Source: Fontibacterium sp040404065
Lineage (GTDB): Bacteria; Pseudomonadota; Alphaproteobacteria; Pelagibacterales; Pelagibacteraceae
Strand: one strand, 5' to 3'
Length of the DNA: 64,000 bases
Assembly: GCA_040404065.1 (NCBI GenBank)
Contig: JBBAJM010000001.1
Shown: positions 1 to 9,273 of the stretch, in pieces
Layout: each line of letters starts with the position of its first letter
Numbering within the stretch: position 1 is the first letter of the stretch
Position numbers and translations under genes: made by a program
The notes under the pieces: generated by a model
Database searches by the model: none
What the model was told of the DNA's origin: nothing
What the model saw: only the letters and a program-made list of their open reading frames with translations

Positions 1-1
1 G

Positions 2-1204
2 GGAAATCCAATAGATGGCAAAGGACCAATTGATAAAAATGCTGAAAGAAAAAGAGTTGAAATTAAAGCTCCAGGAATTATTCCAAGAAAATCTGTAAAC
101 GAACCAATGCAAACAGGATTAAAAGCTATTGATAGCTTAATTCCAGTTGGAAGAGGACAAAGGGAATTAATTATTGGCGATAGACAAACTGGTAAAACAG
201 CAATTGCAATTGATACAATTATTAATCAAAAAGAAATTAACAAGTCTAATGATGAGAGCAAAAAACTTTATTGTATTTATGTTGCAATTGGACAAAAAAG
301 ATCGAGCGTTGCACAGATTGTTAAAACTTTAGAAGAAGCGGGTGCATTAGAGTATACTATCGTTGTTGCTGCAACAGCATCGGACCCAGCTCCATTACAA
401 TTTTTAGCTCCTTACACAGGATGTACGATGGGAGAATATTTTAGAGATAATGGAATGCATGCCCTTATTGTTTATGATGATTTATCAAAACAAGCAGTTG
501 CTTATAGACAAATGTCATTACTTTTACGTAGACCTCCGGGAAGAGAAGCTTTTCCAGGGGACGTGTTCTATCTTCATAGTAGATTGCTTGAAAGAGCTGC
601 AAAATTGAATGATAAACATGGTGGCGGATCTCTTACAGCATTACCAATCATTGAAACGCAAGCTAGCGACGTCTCTGCTTATATTCCAACAAACGTTATT
701 TCTATTACTGACGGACAAATATTCTTAGAAACAGAACTTTTTTACAAAGGAGTTAGGCCTGCTGTTAACGTAGGTATCTCAGTTTCTAGGGTTGGATCTG
801 CAGCGCAGATTAAAGCGATGAAACAAGTTTCTGGTTCAATCAAACTTGAACTTGCTCAGTATCGAGAGATGGCAGCATTTGCTCAGTTTGGATCAGACTT
901 AGATCTTGCGACCCAAAAACTATTAAATCGTGGATCAAAATTAACTGAATTATTAAAACAAGACCAGTATTCACCCTTAAAAGTAGAAGAACAAGTTGTT
1001 GTTATTTTCTCGGGAGTAAGAGGATTTTTGGATGATGTTGAGCTTAATCAAATAAAATCTTTTGAGAAGAAACTTTTATCAAAAATAAAATCAGAAGCTG
1101 CTGATATTTTAGACAATATTAAATCTTCAGGAAAGATTGATGAAGCTAATGAAGAAAAATTAAAACAATTTATTACTGATTTTAAGAGAGGTTTTGCTAA
1201 ATAA
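2..1204 (+). CDS. atpA: ATP synthase F1 subunit alpha (5' truncated by window edge)
   Basis: This is the C-terminal roughly 400 residues of the alpha subunit of F1Fo ATP synthase; the reading frame is already open at base 2, so the start lies before the window. The P-loop GDRQTGKTA and the VSRVGSAAQ stretch that carries the conserved arginine of alpha subunits are both present. The alpha subunit binds nucleotide non-catalytically and alternates with beta in the F1 head on the cytoplasmic side of the membrane. The stop codon directly abuts the ATG of atpG, which implies one operon with translational coupling. Confidence 0.98.
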   Translation, partial: GNPIDGKGPIDKNAERKRVEIKAPGIIPRKSVNEPMQTGLKAIDSLIPVGRGQRELIIGDRQTGKTAIAIDTIINQKEINKSNDESKKLYCIYVAIGQKRSSVAQIVKTLEEAGALEYTIVVAATASDPAPLQFLAPYTGCTMGEYFRDNGMHALIVYDDLSKQAVAYRQMSLLLRRPPGREAFPGDVFYLHSRLLERAAKLNDKHGGGSLTALPIIETQASDVSAYIPTNVISITDGQIFLETELFYKGVRPAVNVGISVSRVGSAAQIKAMKQVSGSIKLELAQYREMAAFAQFGSDLDLATQKLLNRGSKLTELLKQDQYSPLKVEEQVVVIFSGVRGFLDDVELNQIKSFEKKLLSKIKSEAADILDNIKSSGKIDEANEEKLKQFITDFKRGFAK

Positions 1205-2086
1205 ATGGCCAGTCTAAAGTTTTTAAGAAATAGAATTGTTAGCGTTAAGTCTACTCAAAAAATAACTAAAGCAATGAAGATGGTTGCTGCTGCTAAACTT
1301 AGAAAAGCACAACAGAATGCAGAAAATGCAAGACCTTATTCTGAGAAATTAAATTCTATAATACTAAATTTAAAAAACTCAGTAACAGATATGGATTCAG
1401 CACCAAAATTATTAGTTGGAAATCAAAAAACCGAAACACATCTTTGTGTTGTTTTAAGCTCTGACAGAGGTTTGTGTGGTGGTTTTAATACTAACATATG
1501 TAGAAAAGCTAAAGTTTTTTTTGAAAAAGCATTAGAAGAAGGGAAGAATTTGAAAATTATAGTTGTCGGTAGCAAAGCTAACGATCAACTTAAGAGAAAA
1601 TATAATCAATATATTATCGATAGAGTATCTCTTAAAGATGAAAAAGTAGTTTCTTTTGCAAAAGCTCAAGAGATTACTGATAAAATTTTAAATCTATTTA
1701 CTAGAAATGAATTTGATGTGTGCACTTTGTTCTATAATAAATTTAAGAGTGTTATTGCTCAAATTCCACAATCACAACAGTTAATACCTGTTTCAATTGA
1801 GGAAAAACCAAATCAACAAAACACAGCAAATAGTCAGTATGACTATGAGCCTGATGAAAATGAAATTCTAGAAAATCTTTTACCAAAAAATATTGCAACA
1901 CAAATTTATGCGGCTTTTCTAGAAAATCAGGCTAGTGAACAGGGATCAAGAATGACGGCTATGGATAACGCAACTAGAAATGCAGGAGATTTGATCTCAA
2001 AACTTACAATTAATTATAACAGAACAAGACAAGCAGTTATTACTAAGGAGTTAATAGAAATCATATCAGGAGCAGAATCTTTATAG
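1205..2086 (+). CDS. atpG: ATP synthase F1 subunit gamma
   Basis: A 293-residue gamma subunit, the rotating central stalk of F1. The N-terminal helix starts MASLKFLRNRIVSVKSTQKI and the C-terminal helix contains GSRMTAMDNATRNAGDLI; these two form the coiled-coil shaft. The start ATG directly follows the atpA stop codon. Seven bases separate its stop from atpD, with a GGAG-like ribosome binding site in the gap, so it belongs to the atpAGDC operon. Confidence 0.97.
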   Translation: MASLKFLRNRIVSVKSTQKITKAMKMVAAAKLRKAQQNAENARPYSEKLNSIILNLKNSVTDMDSAPKLLVGNQKTETHLCVVLSSDRGLCGGFNTNICRKAKVFFEKALEEGKNLKIIVVGSKANDQLKRKYNQYIIDRVSLKDEKVVSFAKAQEITDKILNLFTRNEFDVCTLFYNKFKSVIAQIPQSQQLIPVSIEEKPNQQNTANSQYDYEPDENEILENLLPKNIATQIYAAFLENQASEQGSRMTAMDNATRNAGDLISKLTINYNRTRQAVITKELIEIISGAESL

Positions 2087-2093
2087 GAGAATT

Positions 2094-3518
2094 ATGGAAA
2101 ATAAATTTGGAAAAATAGTTCAGGTTATTGGAGCGGTTGTAGACGTAAAATTTGATAATCAATTACCAGAAATTTTAACCGCTCTAGAATGTGACAATAA
2201 TGGATTAAGAGTAGTTCTAGAAGTGGCGCAACATCTTGGAGAAAACACAGTTAGAACTATAGCAATGGATACGACCGAAGGATTAAAAAGAGGAGACAAG
2301 GTAACGAATACAGGAACAGCTATTACTGTACCAGTGGGTCCAGAAACATTAGGCAGAATCATAAATGTTATTGGTGAACCAATTGATCAAAGAGGTCCTT
2401 TAATAACAAAAGAAAAATGGCCAATACACAGAGCTGCACCAGCTTATGTTGAGCAATCAACAGAGACTGAAGTTTTAGTTACAGGAATTAAAGTTGTGGA
2501 TTTGCTTGCTCCATATTCTAGAGGTGGAAAAATTGGATTATTCGGAGGAGCCGGAGTTGGAAAAACAGTTTTAATTATGGAATTAATTAACAACGTTGCA
2601 AAAGCACACGGAGGGTATTCAGTGTTTGCAGGAGTTGGAGAAAGAACAAGAGAAGGAAATGATTTGTATCATGAGATGATAGAGTCGGGCGTTATTAAAG
2701 TTGATGGTCCAGGATCTAAAGCCGCTTTAGTTTACGGACAAATGAATGAACCACCAGGAGCAAGAGCTCGAGTTGCTTTATCAGGACTAACACTTGCTGA
2801 ATATTTTAGAGATAAAGAAGGTCAAGACGTTCTTTTTTTCGTTGATAATATTTTCAGATTTACGCAAGCAGGATCTGAGGTGTCAGCATTACTTGGTCGT
2901 ATTCCTTCAGCGGTTGGATATCAGCCAACTTTAGCAACAGATATGGGAAATTTACAAGAAAGAATTACAACAACTAGCAAAGGTTCTATTACTTCAGTGC
3001 AAGCGATTTACGTTCCAGCAGACGATTTAACGGATCCCGCTCCCGCAACTTCTTTTGCTCATTTAGATGCAACAACAGTTTTATCAAGACAAATTGCTGA
3101 GCTTGGAATTTACCCTGCGGTTGATCCTCTAGATTCAACATCAAGAATTCTTGATCCAAGAATTGTTGGTGAAGAGCATTATAGAGTCGCTAGGGAAGTT
3201 CAAAAAATTTTACAAAACTACAAATCTTTACAAGATATTATTGCAATTTTAGGTATGGATGAGTTATCTGAGGAAGATAAATTAGTAGTATCAAGAGCAA
3301 GAAAGATACAAAGATTTTTATCACAACCTTTCTTTGTTGCCGAAGTGTTTACAGGATCACCAGGAAAATTAGTTGATTTACAATCAACAATTAAGGGTTT
3401 TGATGCAATCTGCAAAGGTCAGTATGATCATCTTCCAGAGTCGGCATTTTACATGGTCGGAACTATAGAAGAGGCCGTTGCAAAAGCTGAAAAAATGGCA
3501 AAAGAAGCAGTGGCTTAA
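2094..3518 (+). CDS. atpD: ATP synthase F1 subunit beta
   Basis: A 474-residue beta subunit, the catalytic part of F1. The P-loop GGAGVGKT lies near residue 150, followed by GERTREGND (catalytic glutamate region) and the DELSEEDK segment typical of beta subunits (DELSE). Length and order match the family. It sits between atpG and atpC in the same operon. Confidence 0.98.
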   Translation: MENKFGKIVQVIGAVVDVKFDNQLPEILTALECDNNGLRVVLEVAQHLGENTVRTIAMDTTEGLKRGDKVTNTGTAITVPVGPETLGRIINVIGEPIDQRGPLITKEKWPIHRAAPAYVEQSTETEVLVTGIKVVDLLAPYSRGGKIGLFGGAGVGKTVLIMELINNVAKAHGGYSVFAGVGERTREGNDLYHEMIESGVIKVDGPGSKAALVYGQMNEPPGARARVALSGLTLAEYFRDKEGQDVLFFVDNIFRFTQAGSEVSALLGRIPSAVGYQPTLATDMGNLQERITTTSKGSITSVQAIYVPADDLTDPAPATSFAHLDATTVLSRQIAELGIYPAVDPLDSTSRILDPRIVGEEHYRVAREVQKILQNYKSLQDIIAILGMDELSEEDKLVVSRARKIQRFLSQPFFVAEVFTGSPGKLVDLQSTIKGFDAICKGQYDHLPESAFYMVGTIEEAVAKAEKMAKEAVA

Positions 3519-3523
3519 TTTAA

Positions 3524-3916
3524 ATGGCAGATAATATCCAATTAGAAATCGTAACTCCAAAACAAGTAGCTTACTCAAAGGCTGTTGATAGCGTTGTAGT
3601 TTCTGGAATTGAAGGAGAGATGGAGATATTTAAAGATCATATATCTATAATTACTTTTCTTAAAGCAGGAAAGATTATTGCAAAAGATGGAAGTAATTCT
3701 GATATATTTTTCTCAACAGGTGGAACTGTAGAATTTTCAAATAATAAATTAAGCATTTTGTTAGATAACCTTTTTAATAGTTCTGAATTTCAGAGTGAAG
3801 AAATTATGAAACTAAAACTAAATGCAGAAAAAAAACTAACTATTAAAGAAATTTCAGACGAGGAGATTTATTTAAATAATCAGATTATTGATCAAATTAA
3901 TAATCTTAAATCTTAG
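3524..3916 (+). CDS. atpC: ATP synthase F1 subunit epsilon
   Basis: A 130-residue epsilon subunit with the N-terminal beta-sandwich (LEIVTPKQVAYSKAVDSVVV and the EGEMEI region) and a short C-terminal helical part. It couples the gamma shaft to the c-ring and regulates hydrolysis. It is the last gene of the operon, and its last four bases overlap the end of the convergent rppH gene. Confidence 0.95.
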   Translation: MADNIQLEIVTPKQVAYSKAVDSVVVSGIEGEMEIFKDHISIITFLKAGKIIAKDGSNSDIFFSTGGTVEFSNNKLSILLDNLFNSSEFQSEEIMKLKLNAEKKLTIKEISDEEIYLNNQIIDQINNLKS

Positions 3917-4380
3917 AAATATTCTTTAAATTCTTTTATAACTTCTTTATAAAGTTTTTTTTTAAAAGGAACTATTAGTTTAGGAAGTTCCAGAGGCTCT
4001 TCCCATCGCCAATCATAAAATTCAGCTTTTTTTTGCTTAATATTAATCTCATCGTTTTTCCCTAAAAACTTTGCAAGAAACCAAGTTTGTTTTTGTCCTT
4101 TATATTTTCCACCCCAAATTTTTCCAAGTAACTCTTTAGGTAGATCGTAAACGAATTCTTTTTCAGATTTTTTTATAATTTCGATAGATGTAATGCCAGT
4201 TTCTTCTTTAAGCTCTCTTTTAGCTGCAGTTTCAACATCCTCATTATGATCAACTCCACCCTGGGGCATTTGCCAGGCTTGTGTTGTATCAATTCTTTTT
4301 CCAATAAATACTCTGGTTTCTTTATTAATAAGCATTATTCCTACACCTTTCCTATAAGGAAGATTGCTTAAATCTTTCAT
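3913..4380 (-). CDS. rppH: RNA pyrophosphohydrolase (Nudix)
   Basis: A 155-residue Nudix hydrolase. A full Nudix box runs from G41 to I63 (GGVDHNEDVE followed by RELKEETGI), and WQMPQGGV just before it is typical of RppH/ApaH-type enzymes. RppH removes pyrophosphate from mRNA 5' ends and starts decay; some relatives hydrolyse diadenosine polyphosphates. Its start overlaps the ctpA stop (ATGA). This matches the ctpA-rppH order near the atp operon in many alphaproteobacteria. Confidence 0.93.
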   Translation of the reverse strand: MKDLSNLPYRKGVGIMLINKETRVFIGKRIDTTQAWQMPQGGVDHNEDVETAAKRELKEETGITSIEIIKKSEKEFVYDLPKELLGKIWGGKYKGQKQTWFLAKFLGKNDEINIKQKKAEFYDWRWEEPLELPKLIVPFKKKLYKEVIKEFKEYF

Positions 4381-5522
4381 GAGGCTTTTAGAAGTTTTAA
4401 AGCGTAAATTAACTGATTGTCATTTATAGGATCGTTAATTTTGAAATTCTCTTTTTTTTGTTCAATTTTAATATCTGGTTGAACACCAATATTTTCAATA
4501 GTTTCCCCGCTAGGTAAATAATATTTTGCAATTGTTAATCTTAATCCTCCACCATTAGATAAAGGCATTATCGATTGAACGGATCCTTTGCCAAAAGATT
4601 TTTCACCTACAATAATAGCTCTTTTGTTATCTTTTAGAGCGCCAGCTACAATTTCCGAGGCTGATGCAGAACCGCCGTTAATAAGAACTATTAATGGTCT
4701 GCCATTAATCTCATCTCCTTTTTTAGCATTATATATTTTAACATCTTTAGGATCTCTGCCTTTGGTCGATACAATTTCACCGCTATCTAAGAATGTATCT
4801 GATACTTTGATTGCCTGAGTAAGAAGTCCGCCAGGATTATTTCTAAGGTCTAGAACAAAACCACTAACATTAGGTTTGTTTTTATTAATTTCCTTAATAT
4901 GATCTATAAGTTCATCACCACTTTTTTCATTGAAAGATCTTAATCTAAGATAGCCCACATCTCCTTTGACTTCTGATACTACGGATTTAGTTTTAATGAT
5001 TTCTCTAACTATTTTAACAACTATAGGATCATTAGTGTCTATTCTTCTTATAGTCAGAGTTATAGGTGTTCCAGCCTTTCCTCTCATAGTATTAACGGCA
5101 TCTTCGAGAGTTAGACCTTTAACCTGTTTTTCGTCTAATTTAATAATGTAGTCACCAGATTTAATTCCAGCTTTGTCAGCTGGCGTATCATCAATTGGTG
5201 AAATTACTTTTACAAGACCAGACTCCATCGTAACTTCAATGCCAAGGCCTCCAAACTCACCCTTAGTTTCAGTGTTCATATTTTTGAACGTTTTAGGATT
5301 CATATAAGAAGAATAAGGGTCAAGAGACTGAAGCATTCCATTAATTGCCCCATCAATAACATCGCCCTCATTTATTTCTTTGACGTACTCTTTGTTTATA
5401 GTGTTAAGAATATCTCCAAATAAATCTAATTTTTCATAAAGTGCATCTTTTTTTTGTGCAAATGTATTTTGTGTAAATAAATTTAAAATTATAAGAGTTA
5501 ATATTATGTAGATTTTTTTCAT
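4377..5522 (-). CDS. ctpA: C-terminal processing peptidase, S41 family
   Basis: A periplasmic S41 serine protease of 381 residues. It has a signal peptide (MKKIYIILTLIILNLF, cleavage near FAQ), a PDZ domain (GGLGIEV to IIKLD) and the catalytic core with GGSASASEIVAG (serine) and GEKSFGKGSV (general-base lysine). I chose the ATG at 5522 because it begins a clean signal peptide and leaves a 2-bp gap to rlmH; a longer frame from 5567 would overlap rlmH by 43 bases and spoil the signal peptide. Confidence 0.95.
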   Translation of the reverse strand: MKKIYIILTLIILNLFTQNTFAQKKDALYEKLDLFGDILNTINKEYVKEINEGDVIDGAINGMLQSLDPYSSYMNPKTFKNMNTETKGEFGGLGIEVTMESGLVKVISPIDDTPADKAGIKSGDYIIKLDEKQVKGLTLEDAVNTMRGKAGTPITLTIRRIDTNDPIVVKIVREIIKTKSVVSEVKGDVGYLRLRSFNEKSGDELIDHIKEINKNKPNVSGFVLDLRNNPGGLLTQAIKVSDTFLDSGEIVSTKGRDPKDVKIYNAKKGDEINGRPLIVLINGGSASASEIVAGALKDNKRAIIVGEKSFGKGSVQSIMPLSNGGGLRLTIAKYYLPSGETIENIGVQPDIKIEQKKENFKINDPINDNQLIYALKLLKAS

Positions 5523-5524
5523 TT

Positions 5525-5968
5525 TTATTCTCTGTGATAGGGATGGTTTATCATAATTGTAGCGCATCTGTAAATTTGTTCGGTTAACAATACTCTTGCT
5601 AAAGAGTGGGTAAAAGTAAGTTTACTTAGACATATTTCTTCGAAATTTTCTTTATTCAAAGAATTTTTGAACCCTTCTGGTTCTCCAATAATAAATAACG
5701 TTTCCTTAATAGAAGAATTTATTAATTTTTTTAATTTTTTACATAAGTTTACGGTACTAAGATCTTGCCCATTCTCACTTAAAAAAATAATTTTTTTTTC
5801 TTTTTTATTTTTGATTATATTTTCTAATTCTTTTTTTGAGATTTGTTCAATTGAAAAATTAGTAATTCCGCTATTTTTTAAACTTTTAAGTCTGTTCTCG
5901 TAACGTTTGCACAGCTCATTTTCTTCATCTTTGTTTAATCTTCCTAAACAAAGAATTTTAATTTTCAT
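5525..5968 (-). CDS. rlmH: 23S rRNA pseudouridine1915 N3-methyltransferase
   Basis: A 147-residue SPOUT-fold methyltransferase. LFIIGEPEGF is the SAM-binding knot region and the C-terminal LARVLLTEQIYRCATIMINHPYH-type segment, with final HPYHRE, is the RlmH signature. I chose the ATG at 5968, where it shares its A with the rsfS stop (TAATG). The longer frame to 6007 adds a poorly conserved N-terminus. It methylates the pseudouridine in helix 69 of 23S rRNA. Confidence 0.95.
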   Translation of the reverse strand: MKIKILCLGRLNKDEENELCKRYENRLKSLKNSGITNFSIEQISKKELENIIKNKKEKKIIFLSENGQDLSTVNLCKKLKKLINSSIKETLFIIGEPEGFKNSLNKENFEEICLSKLTFTHSLARVLLTEQIYRCATIMINHPYHRE

Positions 5969-6324
5969 TAAACAGATATCTTTTGACTTGGTAGAATATC
6001 TTCCCACATTTTTTCCAGGTCATAATGTTTTCTTTGTTCATGATGGAAAACATGAACTATAACATCAGTTGCATCAATTAGTTTCCAGTTATCACTATCT
6101 TTACCTTCAACTTTACAGCCCTTAATTCCGATTTTTTTTAATTCTTCGATTGTATTTTCTGAAATGGATTGAATGTGTCTAGAAGATGTTCCGCTAGCAA
6201 CAACCATGTAGTCAGCTATAGAACTTTTATTTTCAAGATTAATTTTGACGATATCTTTTGCTTTATTATTATCAAGAATTTTGATTATTTCTTTTAGAAG
6301 TAATTCTTTGTTTCTAGTTTGCAT
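5968..6324 (-). CDS. rsfS: Ribosomal silencing factor RsfS
   Basis: A 118-residue RsfS/Iojap protein with the family motif VASGTSSRHIQSI and the C-terminal DVIVHVFHHEQRKHYDLE region. It binds uL14 on the large subunit and blocks subunit joining under starvation. It is placed between nadD (11-bp overlap) and rlmH (1-bp overlap), the usual bacterial order nadD-rsfS-rlmH. Confidence 0.95.
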   Translation of the reverse strand: MQTRNKELLLKEIIKILDNNKAKDIVKINLENKSSIADYMVVASGTSSRHIQSISENTIEELKKIGIKGCKVEGKDSDNWKLIDATDVIVHVFHHEQRKHYDLEKMWEDILPSQKISV

Positions 6325-6877
6325 TAATTGTTTTTTTTATTTTTGATGAAGAGATATTCATACCTTTAGTATTTAAAAAATACCATCTATGTCGTTTAGT
6401 ATTTAAGTTGGCTTCCAAAGACTTTTGCTTTTCAAGCTTTTTTGCAGTTACTGAATTTAACGATTTTATTGAGTATTCAGGTCTATTAATCACAATTACA
6501 GATAGTTTGCTTAAGATCTCATCATATTTCTTCCATTGATCAAATTTTATAAAACTATCAGCGCCCATAATAAAATAATATCTGTTGTTTAGTGATTTAT
6601 TGACAATGTGTTTTATGTTATCGAATAAAAAATTTGATTTAGTTTTTTCCTCAATATACTTAACATCAATAATATTTTTATTTTTTTTTATAAATTCATT
6701 ACATAGCTTTATTCTTTCATTAACATCATTAGATGATTTGTTAGTTTTTAAAGGATTTTTTTTTGTAATAAGCCATATAACTTTTTTTAGTTGAAATCTC
6801 TTAATAGCTTCTAATGAAATATTTAGATGACCTATATGAGGAGGATCGAAGGTTCCGCCAAGAATACCAATTTTCAT
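6314..6877 (-). CDS. nadD: Nicotinate-nucleotide adenylyltransferase
   Basis: A 187-residue nucleotidyltransferase with GGTFDPPHIGH at residues 7-17 (the HxGH motif) and ISSSKIKKTI near the C-terminus (the ISSxxIR-like motif). It converts nicotinate mononucleotide to deamido-NAD in NAD synthesis. Together with rsfS and rlmH it forms a conserved cluster. Confidence 0.94.
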   Translation of the reverse strand: MKIGILGGTFDPPHIGHLNISLEAIKRFQLKKVIWLITKKNPLKTNKSSNDVNERIKLCNEFIKKNKNIIDVKYIEEKTKSNFLFDNIKHIVNKSLNNRYYFIMGADSFIKFDQWKKYDEILSKLSVIVINRPEYSIKSLNSVTAKKLEKQKSLEANLNTKRHRWYFLNTKGMNISSSKIKKTINAN

Positions 6878-6895
6878 TATATTTTAATAAAAAGT

Positions 6896-8155
6896 TTAAG
6901 GTCTAGTTTGTCCATTACCTTCTACTAAATATTTGTAAGTTACTAGCTGTTCAAGACCTACCGGTCCTCTAGGATGCAATTTATCTGTAGATATGCCTAC
7001 TTCAGCTCCAAAACCAAATTCATTCCCGTCTGCAAATTGAGTAGAGGCATTATGTAAAACTATTGCACTATTAACTTTTGATAAAAATAATCCAGCATTT
7101 ATTTTATTAGCAGTCACAATACTGTCAGTATGATGACTTCCATATTTATTAATATGTTTAATTGCATCCTCAACTCCATTTACAATTTTGACTGAAATTT
7201 TAGAGTCCAAATATTCTGTTTTCCAGTCTTGTTCTTTCGCCAAAGAAACAGAACCTTGATAATTTTTTTGTACAATTTTATCCCCAATAATTTTACATCC
7301 GCTAATACTTAATAATTGCAATATTGGACCTAAATGAGTCTTTAGACAGCCTTTATCGATTAATAAAGTTTCAGCAGCACCACAAATGCTAGTGTTTCTC
7401 ATTTTGGCATTAAGTGTAACTTTTTTTGCCATATTTAAATCTGCATATCTATCAATATAGACATGACAAATTCCTTCTAAATGACCAATAGTTGGAACGT
7501 TAGACATTGTTTTAATTTTTTGAACTAAATTTTTTCCTCCTCTTGGAATTATAACGTCAATAAATCTTTCCATCTTTGAAAGCATGTAATCAACTAATTT
7601 TCTATTTGTATTTTGAATTAGTTGAACGCAATTCTCATCAACTTTATTTTTCTTTAAGGATTTTTTAAAACATTCAGCAATAACTTTATTTGTCTGAATA
7701 GCTTCGCTCCCGCCTCTCAAGATAACCGCATTGCCAGATTTAAAGCATAGAGTTGCAACATCCGATGTTACGTTTGGTCTAGATTCATATATCACGCCTA
7801 TAACTCCAATTGGAACGGTGTATTTATTAATAATCATTCCATTTGGCCTTTTCCATTTTGATATTATTTTTTGAGTTGGATCTTTTAATTTAATAACTGC
7901 CTGTATGGAATTAAGTATAGAATTAATTTTATGTTCATTCAGCAATAGTCGATCAACTAAATTTTTACTAACCTTATTTTTATTTGCTCTAGAAATGTCG
8001 GTCTTGTTTGCTCTTAAGATTTTTTTTTGATTTTGTTTAAAATTCTTATAGAAATCTTTAAGGACTTTATTTTTTTTTTTCTCATTTAATAAAGATAGAT
8101 TTTTTGATGCGTTTAGAGCGTTTAAACCAATTTTATCCAAATAACTATTTTTCAT
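6896..8155 (-). CDS. proA: Glutamate-5-semialdehyde dehydrogenase (gamma-glutamyl phosphate reductase)
   Basis: A 419-residue ProA. The catalytic cysteine is in MRNTSICGAAETLLID, and PRGGKNLV and GFGAEVGISTDKLHPRGP are family signatures. It catalyses the second step of proline synthesis. It follows proB by 5 bp, giving a proBA pair downstream of obgE. Confidence 0.96.
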   Translation of the reverse strand: MKNSYLDKIGLNALNASKNLSLLNEKKKNKVLKDFYKNFKQNQKKILRANKTDISRANKNKVSKNLVDRLLLNEHKINSILNSIQAVIKLKDPTQKIISKWKRPNGMIINKYTVPIGVIGVIYESRPNVTSDVATLCFKSGNAVILRGGSEAIQTNKVIAECFKKSLKKNKVDENCVQLIQNTNRKLVDYMLSKMERFIDVIIPRGGKNLVQKIKTMSNVPTIGHLEGICHVYIDRYADLNMAKKVTLNAKMRNTSICGAAETLLIDKGCLKTHLGPILQLLSISGCKIIGDKIVQKNYQGSVSLAKEQDWKTEYLDSKISVKIVNGVEDAIKHINKYGSHHTDSIVTANKINAGLFLSKVNSAIVLHNASTQFADGNEFGFGAEVGISTDKLHPRGPVGLEQLVTYKYLVEGNGQTRP

Positions 8156-8160
8156 AATAT

Positions 8161-9273
8161 TTATTCTTTTTGATGAACTAAGTTATTTATGTGCACTATT
8201 TCTCCTCTACTAACATAACCTAAAATTTCTTTAATTTTATCAGTTTTAAATCCAATAATTTTTTTAGCATCTGCACTAGAATAAGCACTAATACCTGTTG
8301 CAATACGTTTATTTTTGGAATTTATAATATAAATAGCATCACCGCGATTAAAATTTCCATCAATAGCTGTTACCCCTATTGGTAAAAGACTTTTCCCATT
8401 CTTTAATGCTTTTTCAGCTCCTTCATCAATCTTAACGGAACCTTTCGTTGCAATTGAATTTAAGATCCATTGCTTCTTTGCGCTTAAAGAAGAAGATTGA
8501 GATTCGAACAATGTATAATTTTTATTTTTAATAATATTTTTTATAGAATTATTTATCATTCCACTTGTTAAAATCATGTCACAACCAGACTGCATACAAA
8601 TTTTTGCAGCTTTAATTTTTGTTATCATTCCACCAGTTCCGTAAGAACTAATACTTTCGGAGGCAAGCGCTTCAATAGACTTATTAATAGTTGTTACTTT
8701 TTTAATTATTTTTGCATTTTTATCTTTCTTTGGATCAGCAGAATAAAGACCATCGATGTCTGAAAGCATAATTAGGCAGTCAGCGTTACATATTTGAGCA
8801 ACTCGTGCTGCCAATCTATCATTATCCCCATATCTTATTTCTGAAGTAGCAACGGTATCATTTTCATTTACGATTGGTATTACAGACATTTTTAACAAAT
8901 TATTGATCGTTTCTTTTGCGTTTAGCGATCTTCGTCTTTCTTCAGTATCTTCTAAAGTAAGTAATATTTGAGAAACTTTAATTTTTTTTCTCTCAAATGC
9001 TTTTTTAAAAAGATTGATTAATTCAATCTGCCCAATAGCTGCTATTGCTTGGAATTGACTTAGTTTTATATTTTTTTTATTTATTTTTAATAAATCGCAA
9101 CCCAATGCTATTGCTCCAGAAGAAACAATAATAACTTGTTTATTTTTCTTTATTAAAAAAATAATATCTTCGATTAATTTATCAAACCAGTTCTTCTTAA
9201 CTTTGTTTTTACCATCAACAATAAGGCCAGAACCTATTTTAATTACAATGGTTTTATATTTTAAGACGTCCAT
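8161..9273 (-). CDS. proB: Glutamate 5-kinase
   Basis: A 370-residue glutamate kinase. It has an amino-acid kinase domain (VIKIGSGLIVDG at the N-terminus, VNENDTVAT, GDNDRLAARVA) and a C-terminal PUA domain from about residue 275 (GSVKIDEGAEKALKNGKSLL). It carries out the first step of proline synthesis, usually feedback-inhibited by proline. Its start codon abuts the obgE stop. Confidence 0.96.
   Translation of the reverse strand: MDVLKYKTIVIKIGSGLIVDGKNKVKKNWFDKLIEDIIFLIKKNKQVIIVSSGAIALGCDLLKINKKNIKLSQFQAIAAIGQIELINLFKKAFERKKIKVSQILLTLEDTEERRRSLNAKETINNLLKMSVIPIVNENDTVATSEIRYGDNDRLAARVAQICNADCLIMLSDIDGLYSADPKKDKNAKIIKKVTTINKSIEALASESISSYGTGGMITKIKAAKICMQSGCDMILTSGMINNSIKNIIKNKNYTLFESQSSSLSAKKQWILNSIATKGSVKIDEGAEKALKNGKSLLPIGVTAIDGNFNRGDAIYIINSKNKRIATGISAYSSADAKKIIGFKTDKIKEILGYVSRGEIVHINNLVHQKE

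Noticed and set aside
2159..2362. Antisense frames of 60-90 codons over atpD and similar ones over many other genes.
   Set aside because: They lie opposite strongly conserved coding sequence, have no protein-like features and arise from codon bias.
5523..5567. Longer N-terminus for ctpA.
   Set aside because: It overlaps rlmH and places charged residues before the signal peptide.
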